DNA from: Chara braunii
Taxonomy: Eukaryota; Streptophyta; Charophyceae; Charales; Characeae
Direction of reading: 5' to 3'
Assembly: GCA_003427395.1 (NCBI GenBank)
Contig: BFEA01000082.1
Span: 2,258,229 to 2,287,242 of the forward strand
Length of the DNA: 29,014 nt
Of the stretch, positions 17,241-26,832 are shown one piece after another. The position numbers and the translations under genes were made by a program. Numbering within the stretch: the stretch's first letter is position 1; every line of letters begins with the position of its first letter. The notes beneath the pieces are model-generated. The model worked only from the letters and a program-made list of their open reading frames with translations. It was not told the origin of the DNA and did not search any database.

Positions 17241-18754
17241 ACAGGTTAGTGACCATGGCAGGGCCGTACCCGATGTTAGAGAGGGCTTGGAGCGAGGGGA
17301 ATAAAGAATAGCAACAAAACGATTATAGTAACGTGTTTCCCTCGTTTTTCAGGACAGATCCGTTGTCTGTTCCCAGCCTCGGCCACTCTGCGCAGCAATC
17401 GGGGTGTGTACACGGGGCCTAGTGCGCACGTACCTGCGGTGGGAGCATGGCCAGCACCACGGGCCATATACGACGGAAAGGAGGGCGCCTGGTTCGGAGT
17501 ATCTGCATTGCTAACGAGCCGGGACGGAAGGTTGCTGGAGTGGCTCCCCGGCCCAGCGGATGGTGGGAACCAACGGTCTGCGGGTGGTAGTGATATCGGT
17601 TGGTCCTGTGTTGCTTGCTCCGCGTCGGATGTCTGAACGCCCCGTCTGCACCCCGTCGTTGCCCCGCTGCCTTTCCCGCCTGCATCTTGTGTGATTCTCC
17701 GCAGGCAGACGTGTTGCTGTGCGGTGTGGCCGTGGTATCGCCTGGCGCCCTGCAGCTCCGCTACAGCGGTGCCCGCCTGCAGATTGAGCTTTTTTGTTTT
17801 ACCGCTGTTGAACCTCGTAGGCTGGTTGCAGGGTTGAAAAGCTTACCTGCTGGTGGGGCGACGCTCGTTCAGTAGCACGAGGCGATAGAAGAACAGCCTG
17901 CGAGGCTGCTGGTCACGTCGTTGGCTGGCAACGTTGGTTACGGTTGATGGGGCCACAGCAGGGCTAACTACGAGGTGATGTTGCGCAGAGAACAGGAGTG
18001 TGTTGTGGGAGCAGTTGCTGTATATATGGTTTAGCTAGTCTATTCTACAGGGCATACTGAGTTTTCTTTGGGTATTTAGCTTGTGGTCGGCCGCTGTTCG
18101 GATGAGGTCTGAGGAGAGGAATGAGTAAACTAGAAGGGAGGTTCAGACTGAAAAAGGAGAGGTTACCGCTGCGATTCTAGAAGTTCGTCGGAGCGCCATC
18201 TCTTCTCGGTTGGGCTGCGGGCTGACTAGCATAGTACCATCTGGTCGCCAGTGGGGGGCCCTCAGGCGAGTGAAGGTAACAAGGCCCTCTCGCGCGAGTC
18301 TGAGAGCGCCCTTCTTGGATCTGAGAGTCTCAAACCTTTCTCTATCTGCCTCTCTTACTCTAAGTCTAGTCCATTGGTCCTGAGAGGAAGGCGGCAGGCG
18401 GGATTGCAACCCGTAGGACCGCAGCAAGACTCTGTGGGGAGTCCACCCACCGATTGCGGGAGCTCTGCCGCGACTCAGGAGGAGTTCTAGAGGCAGGGAA
18501 CTGACAGGTAACCGTTGCATCTCCTTCTATAAACCCTGTTATAACCCCTATCTGTATTACCCATTGCATCGTTGACTGAATATATGATGTGCAGCCCTAC
18601 CTTATTTTTTGGTTTGACTTTCAGGACACTGAACAAGACTAAGTAAAAGAATGTATGTTCAGGTTCTGTTTCAACTTTATTGATTGTGTGAATTCAGATT
18701 GCTAGAAAGAACTGCATCTGGGAAAGACACGATGGTGGGTTGTTTTGCTTGAAG
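17241..18754. other. No gene recognised
   Basis: GC-rich until about 18500, then average. Frames at 17406-17636 (+), 17600-17875 (+) and 18143-18520 (-) are open but have no recognisable motifs and non-specific composition. TCTGAG and TCAGAC words are frequent from 18105 to 18345 and foreshadow the stem sequences of the hairpin array downstream. Confidence 0.4.
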
Positions 18755-19395
18755 GTTGACTGGTTCCTTAAGGCTGGGAGGTCCCCAGACCCAGTGCCTT
18801 GTTTATTTTGGTTTGCATGGAGCGTCAGACCCTTCTATAAGTGTAGGGGGTTTGATTGCTCTGGAGGTTGGGATGCCCCCATAAGTCTGGGGAAACCCAG
18901 TGCTATGGCTTGCATGGAGGGTCAGGCTGTTCTGTAAGTTCAGGTGGCCTGACTGCTCTGACTTGTGAAGGGTCTGACTGTGTCTGATTTTCAGGGAGTT
19001 GGGGCATTCAATAAGTTTTGGTGCCTTGGGTTGCCTTGTTTTCACTGGGGTTTCATCTGTTTTTTTTGTTTCTGAAATGAGGAGGTTTGAGTTGTTCTAT
19101 AAGTTTAGGTCGCTCAGCCTCTTCCTGCTCTTTATTCTGAAGAAGTAATCTTGGCAAAGGGCAGACCCTTCTGTAAGTTCAGGGGGTCTGACTTGATGCC
19201 ATACACATCATGATTAGGAGAGAAATGAAAATTGGCAGAGAGTTAGACCCTTTTGTAAGTTCAGCGGGGCTGGATCAAAGCCTCGCACATGCTGGAACCC
19301 AATGGTTATAACTTGGCTATACCTTACTACTATTTTATCTAAAAACGAGCTAATCAGACTGTTCTATAAGTTTAGGTGGTCTGACTATAGCCGTA
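18755..19395 (+). repeat. Array of hairpin units with a shared TTCTRTAAGTTYAGG loop
   Basis: The loop word (TTCTRTAAGTTYAGG, diverged in some units) occurs with its TAAG at 18838, 18935, 19012, 19100, 19174, 19256 and 19367, with weaker copies at 18769 and 18882; spacing is 44-111 bp. It is flanked by complementary arms that differ between units: TCAGACC/GGTTTGA, TCAGGC/GCCTGA, GGGGCA/TGCCTT, TTGAGT/GCTCAG, CAGACCC/GGGTCTG and TCAGAC/GTCTGA. The unit at 19256 pairs only partly. Units 18838 and 18935 are also alike in outer flanks (GCATGGAG before, TGCTCTG after). I recognise no known RNA or repeat family. Confidence 0.65.
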
Positions 19396-19518
19396 TCACA
19401 ACTTGAATAGAGCCTTGAAGGTTTTAACTGGATTTCTTTTAATGACCATTATAAAGGACTCCTGAGATTTATGGGAAATTGAACTATGATTGAGGCAGTG
19501 TGTGAGGCGTGGTGTGAG

Positions 19519-20091
19519 TTACAGGGAACAGTAAAGTTGACCACATTGGTGTATGACAATGTGGCTATTTAGTATTACTCCTAGCAGGGCCCTCCTAACT
19601 ACCCTCACATCGTCATCCATGTTCGTTAGGTCCATCGACTCTAACTCCTCTATATCTGCCCCTCTCCGTTGCATCCTGGTCCTTCTTCTAATCATCATCT
19701 CCTTCTCCCTTTTTATCTGTTCTAATGCCTGCTGTAGCTGTGCCTCTAGCAGGGCTACCTGCTGGATGGCGACATCCTCTGGGGTCAACACCGCGGGCTG
19801 ACTCACGGTCTGCGCGACCGTGGACCCGGCGGTACCTGAACTACCGGCTTAGGAAGTCTGCTGCGCAGACGTGCTCATGGTTGTGGTAGCCATGGGTGCT
19901 GTAGCACCGGCCTCGCTAGCTAATGCCCTGCTGGCCTCGACTGCTCTAGCTCTCCTCTACTGCTGACTCTCCCTCTGCCGGCGGAACAGTTCCCTATCAC
20001 CCCCCGGTCCTAGGGACACGTGAGTTATTGGGCCTCTAGCTAATCGCAAAGTCATGCGGCCGTCCTCTCTGGTGTTCTCCTCGTCGCTCAT
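19519..20091 (-). pseudogene. Gag-like retroelement ORF with two internal stops
   Basis: On the minus strand a frame of 191 codons runs from ATG at 20091 (MSDEENTREDGRMTLRL) to 19519, broken by a TAG after RQRESQQ and a TAA after STSAQQTS. The intact C-terminal part (19806-19519, 95 residues) has LTPEDVAIQQ, a Leu/Gln coiled coil (LLEAQLQQALEQIKREKE), a basic RRRTRMQRR patch and an acidic ELESMDL stretch. The layout of charged N-terminus, Ala/Ser/Thr linker and coiled coil suits the start of a retrotransposon gag protein. No CCHC knuckle, protease or RT follows downstream on this strand, so the element is truncated or the assignment is wrong. The family call is inference. Confidence 0.5.
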
Positions 20092-21580
20092 AGGCTACAA
20101 CACTGTGCACCATCTACACTAGATCATTCAAGATGCCTACCGCAGCATAGTGCAAAGACCGACTAATTAGTGGTGGCTATTTTGTAACAGATCTCATGTG
20201 GGGTCAACAGGTAAGTCAGATTCCTACTGTCAATACTATTTTTAGTAAGATTTGTTCTCAAACAGAGGAAGCATCAGGAATAAATAATATTCTAAACTAA
20301 TGTTGTCTGTCAGATGTCACATGGCTGTCCATCTAACTAATCAAAAATAAAAATAATGTTGACTGACCGGGTCTGTTCACAACTTGGAATTTAAACCCAA
20401 ACTTATCACCTGGAACCTACCCCTCCCTTTGTTCTTCTCAATGTCACGGTGTCACGTTTCTATGCATCAGAAGCCAAGCATGTCTAAAAGGTGTGCAATC
20501 CGGTCCCACCTCTGTGCCCGAGGTTATCGTCGAGCAAGGCAGCCACAACACTATTATCTATCCTCGTACGGCGACGAGCCTTACACTCGGTTGATCTGGC
20601 TGATCAAGAGGCAATTTAACGTCCGCCCCCAAGTGACATCAGGAATTATTTCACGTCGCAACAGGACGACGATCACAGCCAGATCAGAGCCGAGTCCCCA
20701 ACCAGAAATGTTTATAGACGGTCTGGTATGCGTCTTAAGAGGCTGTTACACTCGACTTAACCCCTATCTTGCGCAAGCGGCGAGACCAACGACTTGCAGC
20801 GAAGCATGCGTGTACTAGTCTTAGCGGGTTGGCATGGTGACCGTGACCCGAGTGCTTCGTCCAGGGCCCTTCAAGAAGCTCCGCCCGTCTTCCCTCAGAT
20901 GCTCCACGTGAACAATCACGGCTCTCAAGGTTGAGCGCACTCGACACTACACGATGAGAGGACTCTCAAGACAGAACTCACAACTTAACGGTAAGAAGTG
21001 ATGAAGAGGGTAGATAAGGTTAAGAGCAACGTACCTCATTCAAGCTGCCCCCAACCACAGAGATAATCTCACCTGATGACCAAATGGCGATTGTGATGAC
21101 CAGTCACTGCATCGGCACAACCAGCATTATCCACCGTTCCACCTCAGCATTAATCGCACATTAGATAGTTCTCATCACGCTGTCCATACCACATACACTT
21201 CACATAGCCTTCCTGGCGAACCCCTGACCTCCTGGGTCGCCTTCACACTCGTCTCCACCCTCCTCACTACACACCACTTACGGCTGAACTTGCCCAGCAG
21301 ACCGCATGTATGTACCGCATAAGGCAGAAGACAAGCGCCAGATGAGCGCAATCGTACCACAACTCCGATACCAAATTGCAAGGAAGATGGGCATTAGTGA
21401 ACTCCATCAATCAAACAACATCATACATATGAGCTTAGATAGTCTTGACCTCGAACCAACAGCAGAATTGCATCACGAAATTCACCAAATAAGAACACAC
21501 CAACAGTTCGTAATTGACAATGCTGAAATAGTCTCTCATCATCATCAACGAAGAACAAGAGTTGATGTCCTATTGTCGCT
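20092..21580. other. No gene recognised; possible retroelement flank
   Basis: AT-leaning to average sequence. A plus-strand frame at 20384-20818 (144 residues) and a minus-strand frame at 21175-21381 have no recognisable domain. TTTGGTATCGGAGTTG on the minus strand near 21365-21380 resembles the tRNA-iMet primer site TGGTATCAGAGC with two mismatches and is upstream of the gag-like ORF on that strand, but about 1.3 kb away. Confidence 0.35.
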
Positions 21581-21602
21581 TGGCGCCCAGACACCATGTG
21601 GC
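21581..21602 (+). other. Possible LTR-retrotransposon primer-binding site
   Basis: TGGCGCCCA followed after a few bases by CCATGTGGC resembles the plant tRNA-Lys-type primer site, whose start TGGCGCCCA is exact here. No matching LTR pair, polypurine tract or pol domain was found, so it may be chance. Confidence 0.2.
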
Positions 21603-22534
21603 AGATCCTATCTAGCCTAATACTACAATGCCGATGTTAACAACAACAACTTTCAGAAGTACGAGCATACAGCGGACAATGCCGCACGCTTCCAGCACCA
21701 GGTATGTCTCTCGCAACACTCACAACCCCGATCCACACCACACAGATGCCACTAGCACCCAAGGACCACTCTGCGCCACACCCGGCTCACAGCGGAGCAG
21801 CTCGGCTATGGCTGCCCGCTCCTTCCTGCTCGCCCGTGAGAGCGTGAGTGTCAGCCAGCCAGCAAATAGCGCAGCAGCGCTTGCGCAGCATGCAGCCAGT
21901 ACCCGAATGCCGAATGAGGAGTCAGGCCCTTCCCTATATCGAAGTGGCCTGCCTGCGTCCAGTCCAGGAAGCTTCCAGTAGGCGCCGGTAGGCACAGGCC
22001 CAGACCTCACATGCAGCCCAGGGCCTGACAGTTGCATGTGCCCAACTGCCCTTGGCCTGCTCACGGCCTTTCCCACGCGTCTGGCCCAGGTCACCATTCA
22101 GATACATTTGCAAAATATGGCCTGGGCCTGGGCGCCTTCAACCAACTGGCGCAGCGCAACTGTGTGAATTTCACCAGTTGCGGGGTACCCTGAAAATCGA
22201 GGCCCTGAGGGCCTGTCGCGCCTGCCTTCACTTAGGGCGGCCGACATGCTGCAAAAAGGGCCCCGAAGGGGCTGAGCGGACATAGCCTCGCATATATGAC
22301 TGACCATCTTTTTCAAAATACGGTACATGGGCCTCATTCTATCCTTATACGCGTTGGCCTATAGTACCCCACATGGAAAACAATGGGCCAGTAGTACCAA
22401 ACGGCCCAACTTTGGGCGCCCAAAACGGAAAAGGTTTTGCCCTGGGCACTTTCTACGAATTATCCCTGTTTGGTCAAATACCCCTGTGATCAGATGAAAG
22501 AAATCACTGTTTATATCCTGGACCTGGTCAGTTC
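21603..22534. other. GC-rich unassigned sequence with repeat-like blocks
   Basis: GGCC-rich text (for example GGCCTGGGCCTGGGCGCC near 22119). The section 22330-22460 resembles 5900-6000 in opposite orientation (blocks such as GGCAAAACCTTTT on the minus strand, and GGGCCxGTAxTA-like phrases). Frames present show no domain. Confidence 0.35.
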
Positions 22535-22608
22535 GAGGAGCAGGTGATGATGACACCCCTTTGTCGCCGTCGAGGAGTTGGCGATGATGGCACCTTATTG
22601 TCGCTGCC
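22535..22608. repeat. Two-copy 37-bp tandem repeat
   Basis: Units 22535-22571 and 22572-22608 share GAGGAG, GATGATG, CACC and TTGTCGC in order, with several substitutions. Confidence 0.75.
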
Positions 22609-22939
22609 CTTGCTTTCAGTGGGAAAGAAAAGAAAAGAAGAGGAGGCTCGGAGGGAAAGTTTGCGATGGGAGTCTCAAACCATCAGCTGCGACGTGTCCT
22701 GCTTCTCAATGCCATAGGTGCGCGGTAGTTGCCGAGTGCATCACACCCTCTCTCCAACTCCGCTGCCGAACTACTACTGTCATAGGTGGAAGAATGCAAG
22801 GTGATGTAAGAGTGCGGGGTGGAAACACGGATGCGAAGTAAGTACCACGTGGTAAAGTGATTGAAGATGGTGTATGGATGATGACTAAGCTGGGGAGTCA
22901 TGGCCTTAAACTGATTGTGCTTCCACGGTCACAACATCA

Positions 22940-22941
<2 letters not shown>
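22609..22941. other. No gene recognised
   Basis: Average composition between the 37-bp repeat and the CT microsatellite; short frames only. Confidence 0.5.

Positions 22942-23003
<62 letters not shown>
22942..23003. repeat. (CT)31 microsatellite
   Basis: An uninterrupted CT run of 62 bp, followed by a GCGCGC/GTGCACGCGAG stretch and pyrimidine-rich CCCTCCCT sequence to about 23090. Confidence 0.95.
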
Positions 23004-23005
<2 letters not shown>

Positions 23006-23194
23006 CGCGCGTGCACGCGAGTGCGAGTGCGTGGCCCACCTGCATCCCCGCCCCCCTCCCTCCCTCCCCTCCAACCCTCACCCTCCCCATTCGCTGTGTT
23101 GTCACTTTCGCTACAGACAGGGAAAAAGTACAACTCTGGGTCTTGCTCCACTACTCTAGACTCAACAAAAATCTCGCGTGGAGAATTTCTCCAC

Positions 23195-23598
23195 TTAGGG
23201 CCTCGCCACACCAATGTCGAAAACTGAATTTTCGACATTTTCTCCTCGCCACACAGCATGTCGAAATCCGAGATGCAAAAAGAAAGCAGGAGCTGTCAGG
23301 GAAAGGGTTTCGACACCTCCTCTCGAGACGGGCTCGTTTCCCGGCCTGCAACTTGGACATTTTCAACAGTCCTCGGATGGGATGTCGAAATCTTGCCCGA
23401 ATGTCGAAAAAGAGAACACACCAACGCTTGTCTTATCTTCACCCCAGTTTGTCTCTTTTGTGCACAGGACTTGCGAGTTCTTCACTTTTACATGTTGCGT
23501 GGCGAAGAGGGGTTTTCTGTTGAAAGAGGGAATGTCGAAAATCTCGTGACATATGTCGAGTTTCGTGATGTTTCGACATTGGTGCGGCGAGGCCCTTA
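23195..23598. mobile_element. PIF/Harbinger (Tourist)-like MITE, 398 bp
   Basis: Body 23198-23595 with 25-bp terminal inverted repeats (23198-23222 and 23571-23595) starting GGGCCTCGCC, one mismatch between arms, flanked by TTA at 23195-23197 and 23596-23598. A TTA/TAA target duplication with GGGCC-starting ends is the signature of PIF/Harbinger and its Tourist MITEs. The octamer TGTCGAAA is exact eight times inside: plus strand at 23215, 23259, 23383, 23402 and 23533, minus strand at 23230, 23308 and 23571. The left end has an extra AATGTCGAAAA/TTTTCGACATT inverted pair. There is no transposase, so it is non-autonomous. Confidence 0.85.
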
Positions 23599-23658
23599 CT
23601 TTAGAAATCAGCTCTCTGAATTTCGTTCCAGAGTTATCAGAATTTACTCAAGGAACTG

Positions 23659-23921
23659 TCTAGAGTAAAGAGCGCTCTAGAACGGTTGTCTAGAAAAATG
23701 TATTCTAGAGTTGTCAGAGGTACCCACAGTTGCACACTCTAGACCGGTCTAGAGTGCCTGCCTGCGACGACTGTTTTTTCCAATGTGCTCAGCTGGTCCC
23801 TTGCCCCCCTCTAGAAAATCGTGCGTGTGCCTCATGTTTGGGCCGACAACCACCTCTACTGTGACAACACTGGTAGGCTTGTCTCTACTCCAGACTCCGA
23901 CAACTCTAGGTCAATTCTAGA
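23659..23921. repeat. Cluster of eight TCTAGA sites including a 22-bp perfect palindrome
   Basis: TCTAGA occurs at 23659, 23676, 23689, 23704, 23738, 23748, 23810 and 23916. Two of them form the perfect palindrome CACTCTAGACC-GGTCTAGAGTG (23735-23756). The flanks of several sites are alike (GTCTAGAGT, GTCTAGAAA, TTCTAGAGT). No coding frame is present. It begins just after the Harbinger-like MITE but outside its TTA duplication. Confidence 0.8.
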
Positions 23922-23948
23922 ATTTTTTCTAAAGGCCCTAGTTGCACT

Positions 23949-23989
23949 ACTCTCCACACGGCACAAATCGTGTCGGTTTTGTGGAGAGT
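23949..23989. repeat. Short inverted repeat
   Basis: ACTCTCCACA (23949-23958) and TGTGGAGAGT (23980-23989) are perfect inverted arms of 10 bp around a 21-nt loop that itself contains CACAAA-TC-GTGTCGG. Confidence 0.75.
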
Positions 23990-24022
23990 GAAATTTTGCG
24001 AATTTGTGGCGATTCGGTGTCC

Positions 24023-24113
24023 TGGTTGCACGTACTCGCCACCGTTTCTTCTGCCCGAAATTTTGTCCCGGCCATCTGGCCGCGGGCGTTGTCCTGGCGA
24101 GTAGGTGCAACCA
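24023..24113. repeat. 19-bp inverted repeat with 53-bp spacer
   Basis: TGGTTGCACGTACTCGCCA (24023-24041) is repeated inverted at 24095-24113 with one mismatch. It may be the ends of a very small element or a foldback remnant. No target duplication was identified. Confidence 0.75.
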
Positions 24114-24667
24114 AGACAACTCTCGCCATACTTCTCCTTTGATACCGTGGGTCCTTTCGGCCTGCATCCCCAGTAGTCTCAAATTCCCAAGTCCAGTAGT
24201 CTCATTTTCCCAAGTCTGCATAAATTTTTATTTTGTTGGACTGTACTTTACCACATGTCATGTCCAGATACATCCCTAAGTCTTTATCCGTCGGCCCTGG
24301 ACTGCTTCCCTTCCTTCTGCTTCCCGCCTGCGCTCCCCCTACTTTCGCCATTCTTCCACTTGCCTTGCAACAGCTCTCCCCCTCTTCCATGGCCGGCTCT
24401 CTCCACATGGCGCGTCCCAGCATCCACCCGCTCACCATTGGCAAGCCCGCTTTCACTTCGCAGTGCCACTGCCCTCCTTCCATGACGCTCCCATCCCGCT
24501 TCCCAAGGTATCACTTCACAGCACCACTTCCACTTGCCCGACGCTCCTTCCACGGCGCTCCCCGCTTTGAAGGTGTCGTTGCACCTGGGCGGAGTTTCCA
24601 CCCACCCCCCCTCCCCACTCTTGGCCTGCATTTGCCCGCGTGTTTTTTTGTTCGTTTTTTAATTCTT
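24114..24667. other. No gene recognised
   Basis: C-rich on the plus strand from about 24290. The plus-strand frame 24233-24748 gives a Pro/Leu/His-rich product running into the GT microsatellite and is probably not a gene. Confidence 0.4.
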
Positions 24668-24752
24668 GTTGTGTGTTTGTGTGTATGTGTGTGTGTTGTC
24701 ATATTCAGTGTGTGTGTGCGTGTGTGTGTGTGTAGCATGTGTGTGTAACATG
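24668..24752. repeat. Interrupted GT microsatellite
   Basis: TGTGTGTT/TGTGTGTGCG blocks with interruptions over about 85 bp. Confidence 0.9.
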
Positions 24753-25021
24753 AGATGCGCACGGGCACGAGACGTCATACCCGTAGTGCTCCGACCATGT
24801 CGGCACACCGCAGGCAATAGGCAAGGCGCGGAGGCGATTTGCAAACGCGGTCGGGTAAAGCCCAATCGTATGTCCATTTGTGGTGAGGGCGAGATAAGCC
24901 GATTAAGCCGAAAGTAAGTGGGCACATAAGGAGGGCGCAGGACGAAAAGGGAGTCGGGCGAGGGCCTGCTTTTGAAGAGGAATCATTACATGCAGTATTC
25001 ATACATTCGACACTCAAGACA
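24753..25021. other. No gene recognised
   Basis: Average sequence between the GT microsatellite and the purine-rich tandem duplication; nothing supported. Confidence 0.5.
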
Positions 25022-25787
25022 ACCATGTATACCCCCCCGGCTATACAAACAATTACCTCGACCTTATGCGCTCTATTTTTCAAGAAGCAAGGAGGAGACA
25101 GGGTGAGGAGAGGAGGAAGGTTACGGGGAGGAAGGAGGGGGAGAAAGAGGAATACGAAAGAAGGTAGTAAGACAAAGTAAGAGGTGAAATGACTCGGAAC
25201 AAGGAAAGGAGAAGAGAAGAGAAGTCGAAAAAAAGAATCGAAATAAGAAACAGAAGAAAAAACGAGAGGAAAAAAGAAAAACGAAACAAGACCTTTCATA
25301 CAACCTTTGAGAAGCCACAGATGCAATCTATCTCTCCTAGTCATTTCTGAGCACAGATCATAAAACGTATAACTACTCCGAACAAGGAAAAGGGAGGAAG
25401 AGAAACCATGTATACCCTCCCCAGACTGTGCAAACAATCACTCCGACACTATACGTTCTATCTTTCAAGGAGCGAGGAGGAGACGGGGTGAGGAGAAGAG
25501 GAAGATTACGGGGAGGATGGAGGGGGAGGAAGAGAAACACGAAAGAAGGTAGTAAGACGAAATACGAGGATAAAAGACTCGGAACAAGGAAAGGAGAAGA
25601 GAAGTCGAAAAAAGAACCAGAGTAAGAAACAGAAGAAGAAACGGAAAGAATTAAAAAAGAAAAACGAAACAAGACCTTCCATACATTTATTGAGAAGCCA
25701 TGGATGCAATATGTTTCCTCTAGTCTTTTCTGAGCACAGATCATAAAACGTTCAACTATTTTGAATACGGAAAAGAGAGGAAGAGAA
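25022..25787. repeat. 383-bp tandem duplication of purine-rich DNA
   Basis: Copy 1 (25022-25404) and copy 2 (25405-about 25787) both start ACCATGTATACCC, pass through GGAGGAGAC(A/G)GGGTGAGGAG, GAAAGAAGGTAGTAAGAC, GACTCGGAACAAGGAAAGG, GAAAAACGAAACAAGACCTT and GAGCACAGATCATAAAACGT, and end in GGAAGAGAA. They differ by scattered substitutions and small indels, so the duplication is real and not recent. The long Phe/Leu/Ser-rich minus-strand frames are a by-product of the GA-rich plus strand. Confidence 0.9.
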
Positions 25788-26381
25788 AACAGCACAGATA
25801 AAAAAAGAAAAAAAGAAAAAAAGAAAAAAAGGGGGAAGACAGAAAACTTCACATATTACCCTCCGACTAGCAAAGGACATGAAGGGGGAATGGGAAAGGA
25901 CGGGGGGGAGAAAGGGGAATGGGTGGGCGGGGAAAGGGAGACCCTGCTTCAGCTCTGTCCTCCAGGCCTATCGTGCTCCTGCCTCCACACAGACCATCTC
26001 GCCGAATCGCAGGGAGGGCATGGCAAATCCCTGAAGCGCTTTTCTGCCCCATGCCTTCCGGGGCGTCATCAGAGGGGGGGAGGGCATCTTCCATGGTCTT
26101 TGGAAGGTGGAGGGGGTGTGGAAGTACGAGGGGAAGCATGGGGGGTGGGGGTGGTGGTCATGATGGAGGAGGGGGAATCCGAGGAGGGGGGAAGGGGGGG
26201 ACAGAATCCAAGTGGTGGAGGAGAGGGTAGAGAGTATATGAAGAATAGGAAGGAGAGAAAGGAAAGGAAGGACAAAAAAGCTAAGAAAACATGCGGAGAA
26301 GTCCCCGTCGCGATCTTCGACTCCATCGCTCCCGCCGTGCGCTACTCAACCAGTACGAGTAATCCGTAAGCAGCACCGATC
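25788..26381. other. Purine-rich and G-run-rich DNA, quadruplex potential
   Basis: A-rich GAAAAAAAG blocks up to 25830 are followed by runs of 4-8 G throughout 25870-26225, including many closely spaced GGGG groups between 26077 and 26206. The plus strand could form G-quadruplexes. The open frame 25761-26369 is composition-driven (Gly/Glu/Arg-rich) and I do not call it a gene. Confidence 0.55.
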
Positions 26382-26567
26382 GTGAAAAACAGGCAGCAAC
26401 AGCAGGCCAGGAACAAAGAGATAAAGCAGATGGTGCACGCTATTAGCAGTGCGAAGCATCTAAAGGAGGCACATAGAAAGATCCTCTCGGAGCTGCAAGC
26501 GACCGTGAGTAGGCAGGCAATGGCGAAGTTAGGGAGCAAGGCGAGGAGAAAGAGGAGGGTTAGGTAG
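26382..26567 (+). CDS. Small Lys/Arg/Gln-rich helical ORF, unrecognised
   Basis: 61 codons. The product is helical and strongly basic (starting KNRQQQQARNKEIKQM, ending SKARRKRR), with Ala/Leu/Glu spacing suggesting a coiled coil. The opposite strand reads as a hydrophobic frame (26695-26342), which is the expected mirror of a charged helix. It could be a fragment of a retroelement N-terminal domain or chance. Confidence 0.2.
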   Translation: MKNRQQQQARNKEIKQMVHAISSAKHLKEAHRKILSELQATVSRQAMAKLGSKARRKRRVR

Positions 26568-26691
26568 GTGCCCAGTGTCGGTGTGATCGAGCTCGGGGAG
26601 AGCAGGGCAGGCTGCGCGTGGCATATCGCGTCGGTTTGCATGGCGCGGAGCCGAGGTATGGTCGGGGCAGCAGAAAATTGACGAGAGAGCC

Positions 26692-26829
26692 TCACGCCTG
26701 GATCGTTGCCGCTTCTTCCGCCTCTGGTTGCTCCTCCACCTGGTCCCAGTCGGCGAAGAAGTCCATGTCACACGTCGCCTCGCTCAAGCACCCGCAGAAC
26801 CGGTGGATCGATGAACAATACCGCCTATG
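26692..26829 (-). CDS. Short acidic ORF fragment, unrecognised
   Basis: A 45-residue frame after an in-frame TAG at 26832-26830. It contains HRFCGCLSEATCDMDFFADW followed by an acidic Glu/Ala-rich end. The same phase is open before the TAG (ending SQQELDYIRS). Composition is gene-like, with four Cys and a single Trp, but no family is recognised. It lies on the same strand as, and about 850 bp downstream of, the decayed reverse transcriptase and might be part of the same or a related element. Confidence 0.25.
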   Translation of the reverse strand, partial: HRRYCSSIHRFCGCLSEATCDMDFFADWDQVEEQPEAEEAATIQA

Positions 26830-26832
26830 CTA

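Noticed and set aside
22906-23523. Frames with poly-LS or poly-RE runs
   Set aside because: Driven by the CT microsatellite and the MITE.
24775-25852. Phe/Leu/Ser-rich minus-strand frames resembling membrane proteins
   Set aside because: Reverse reading of GA-rich tandem repeats; the apparent hydrophobic helices are composition artefacts.
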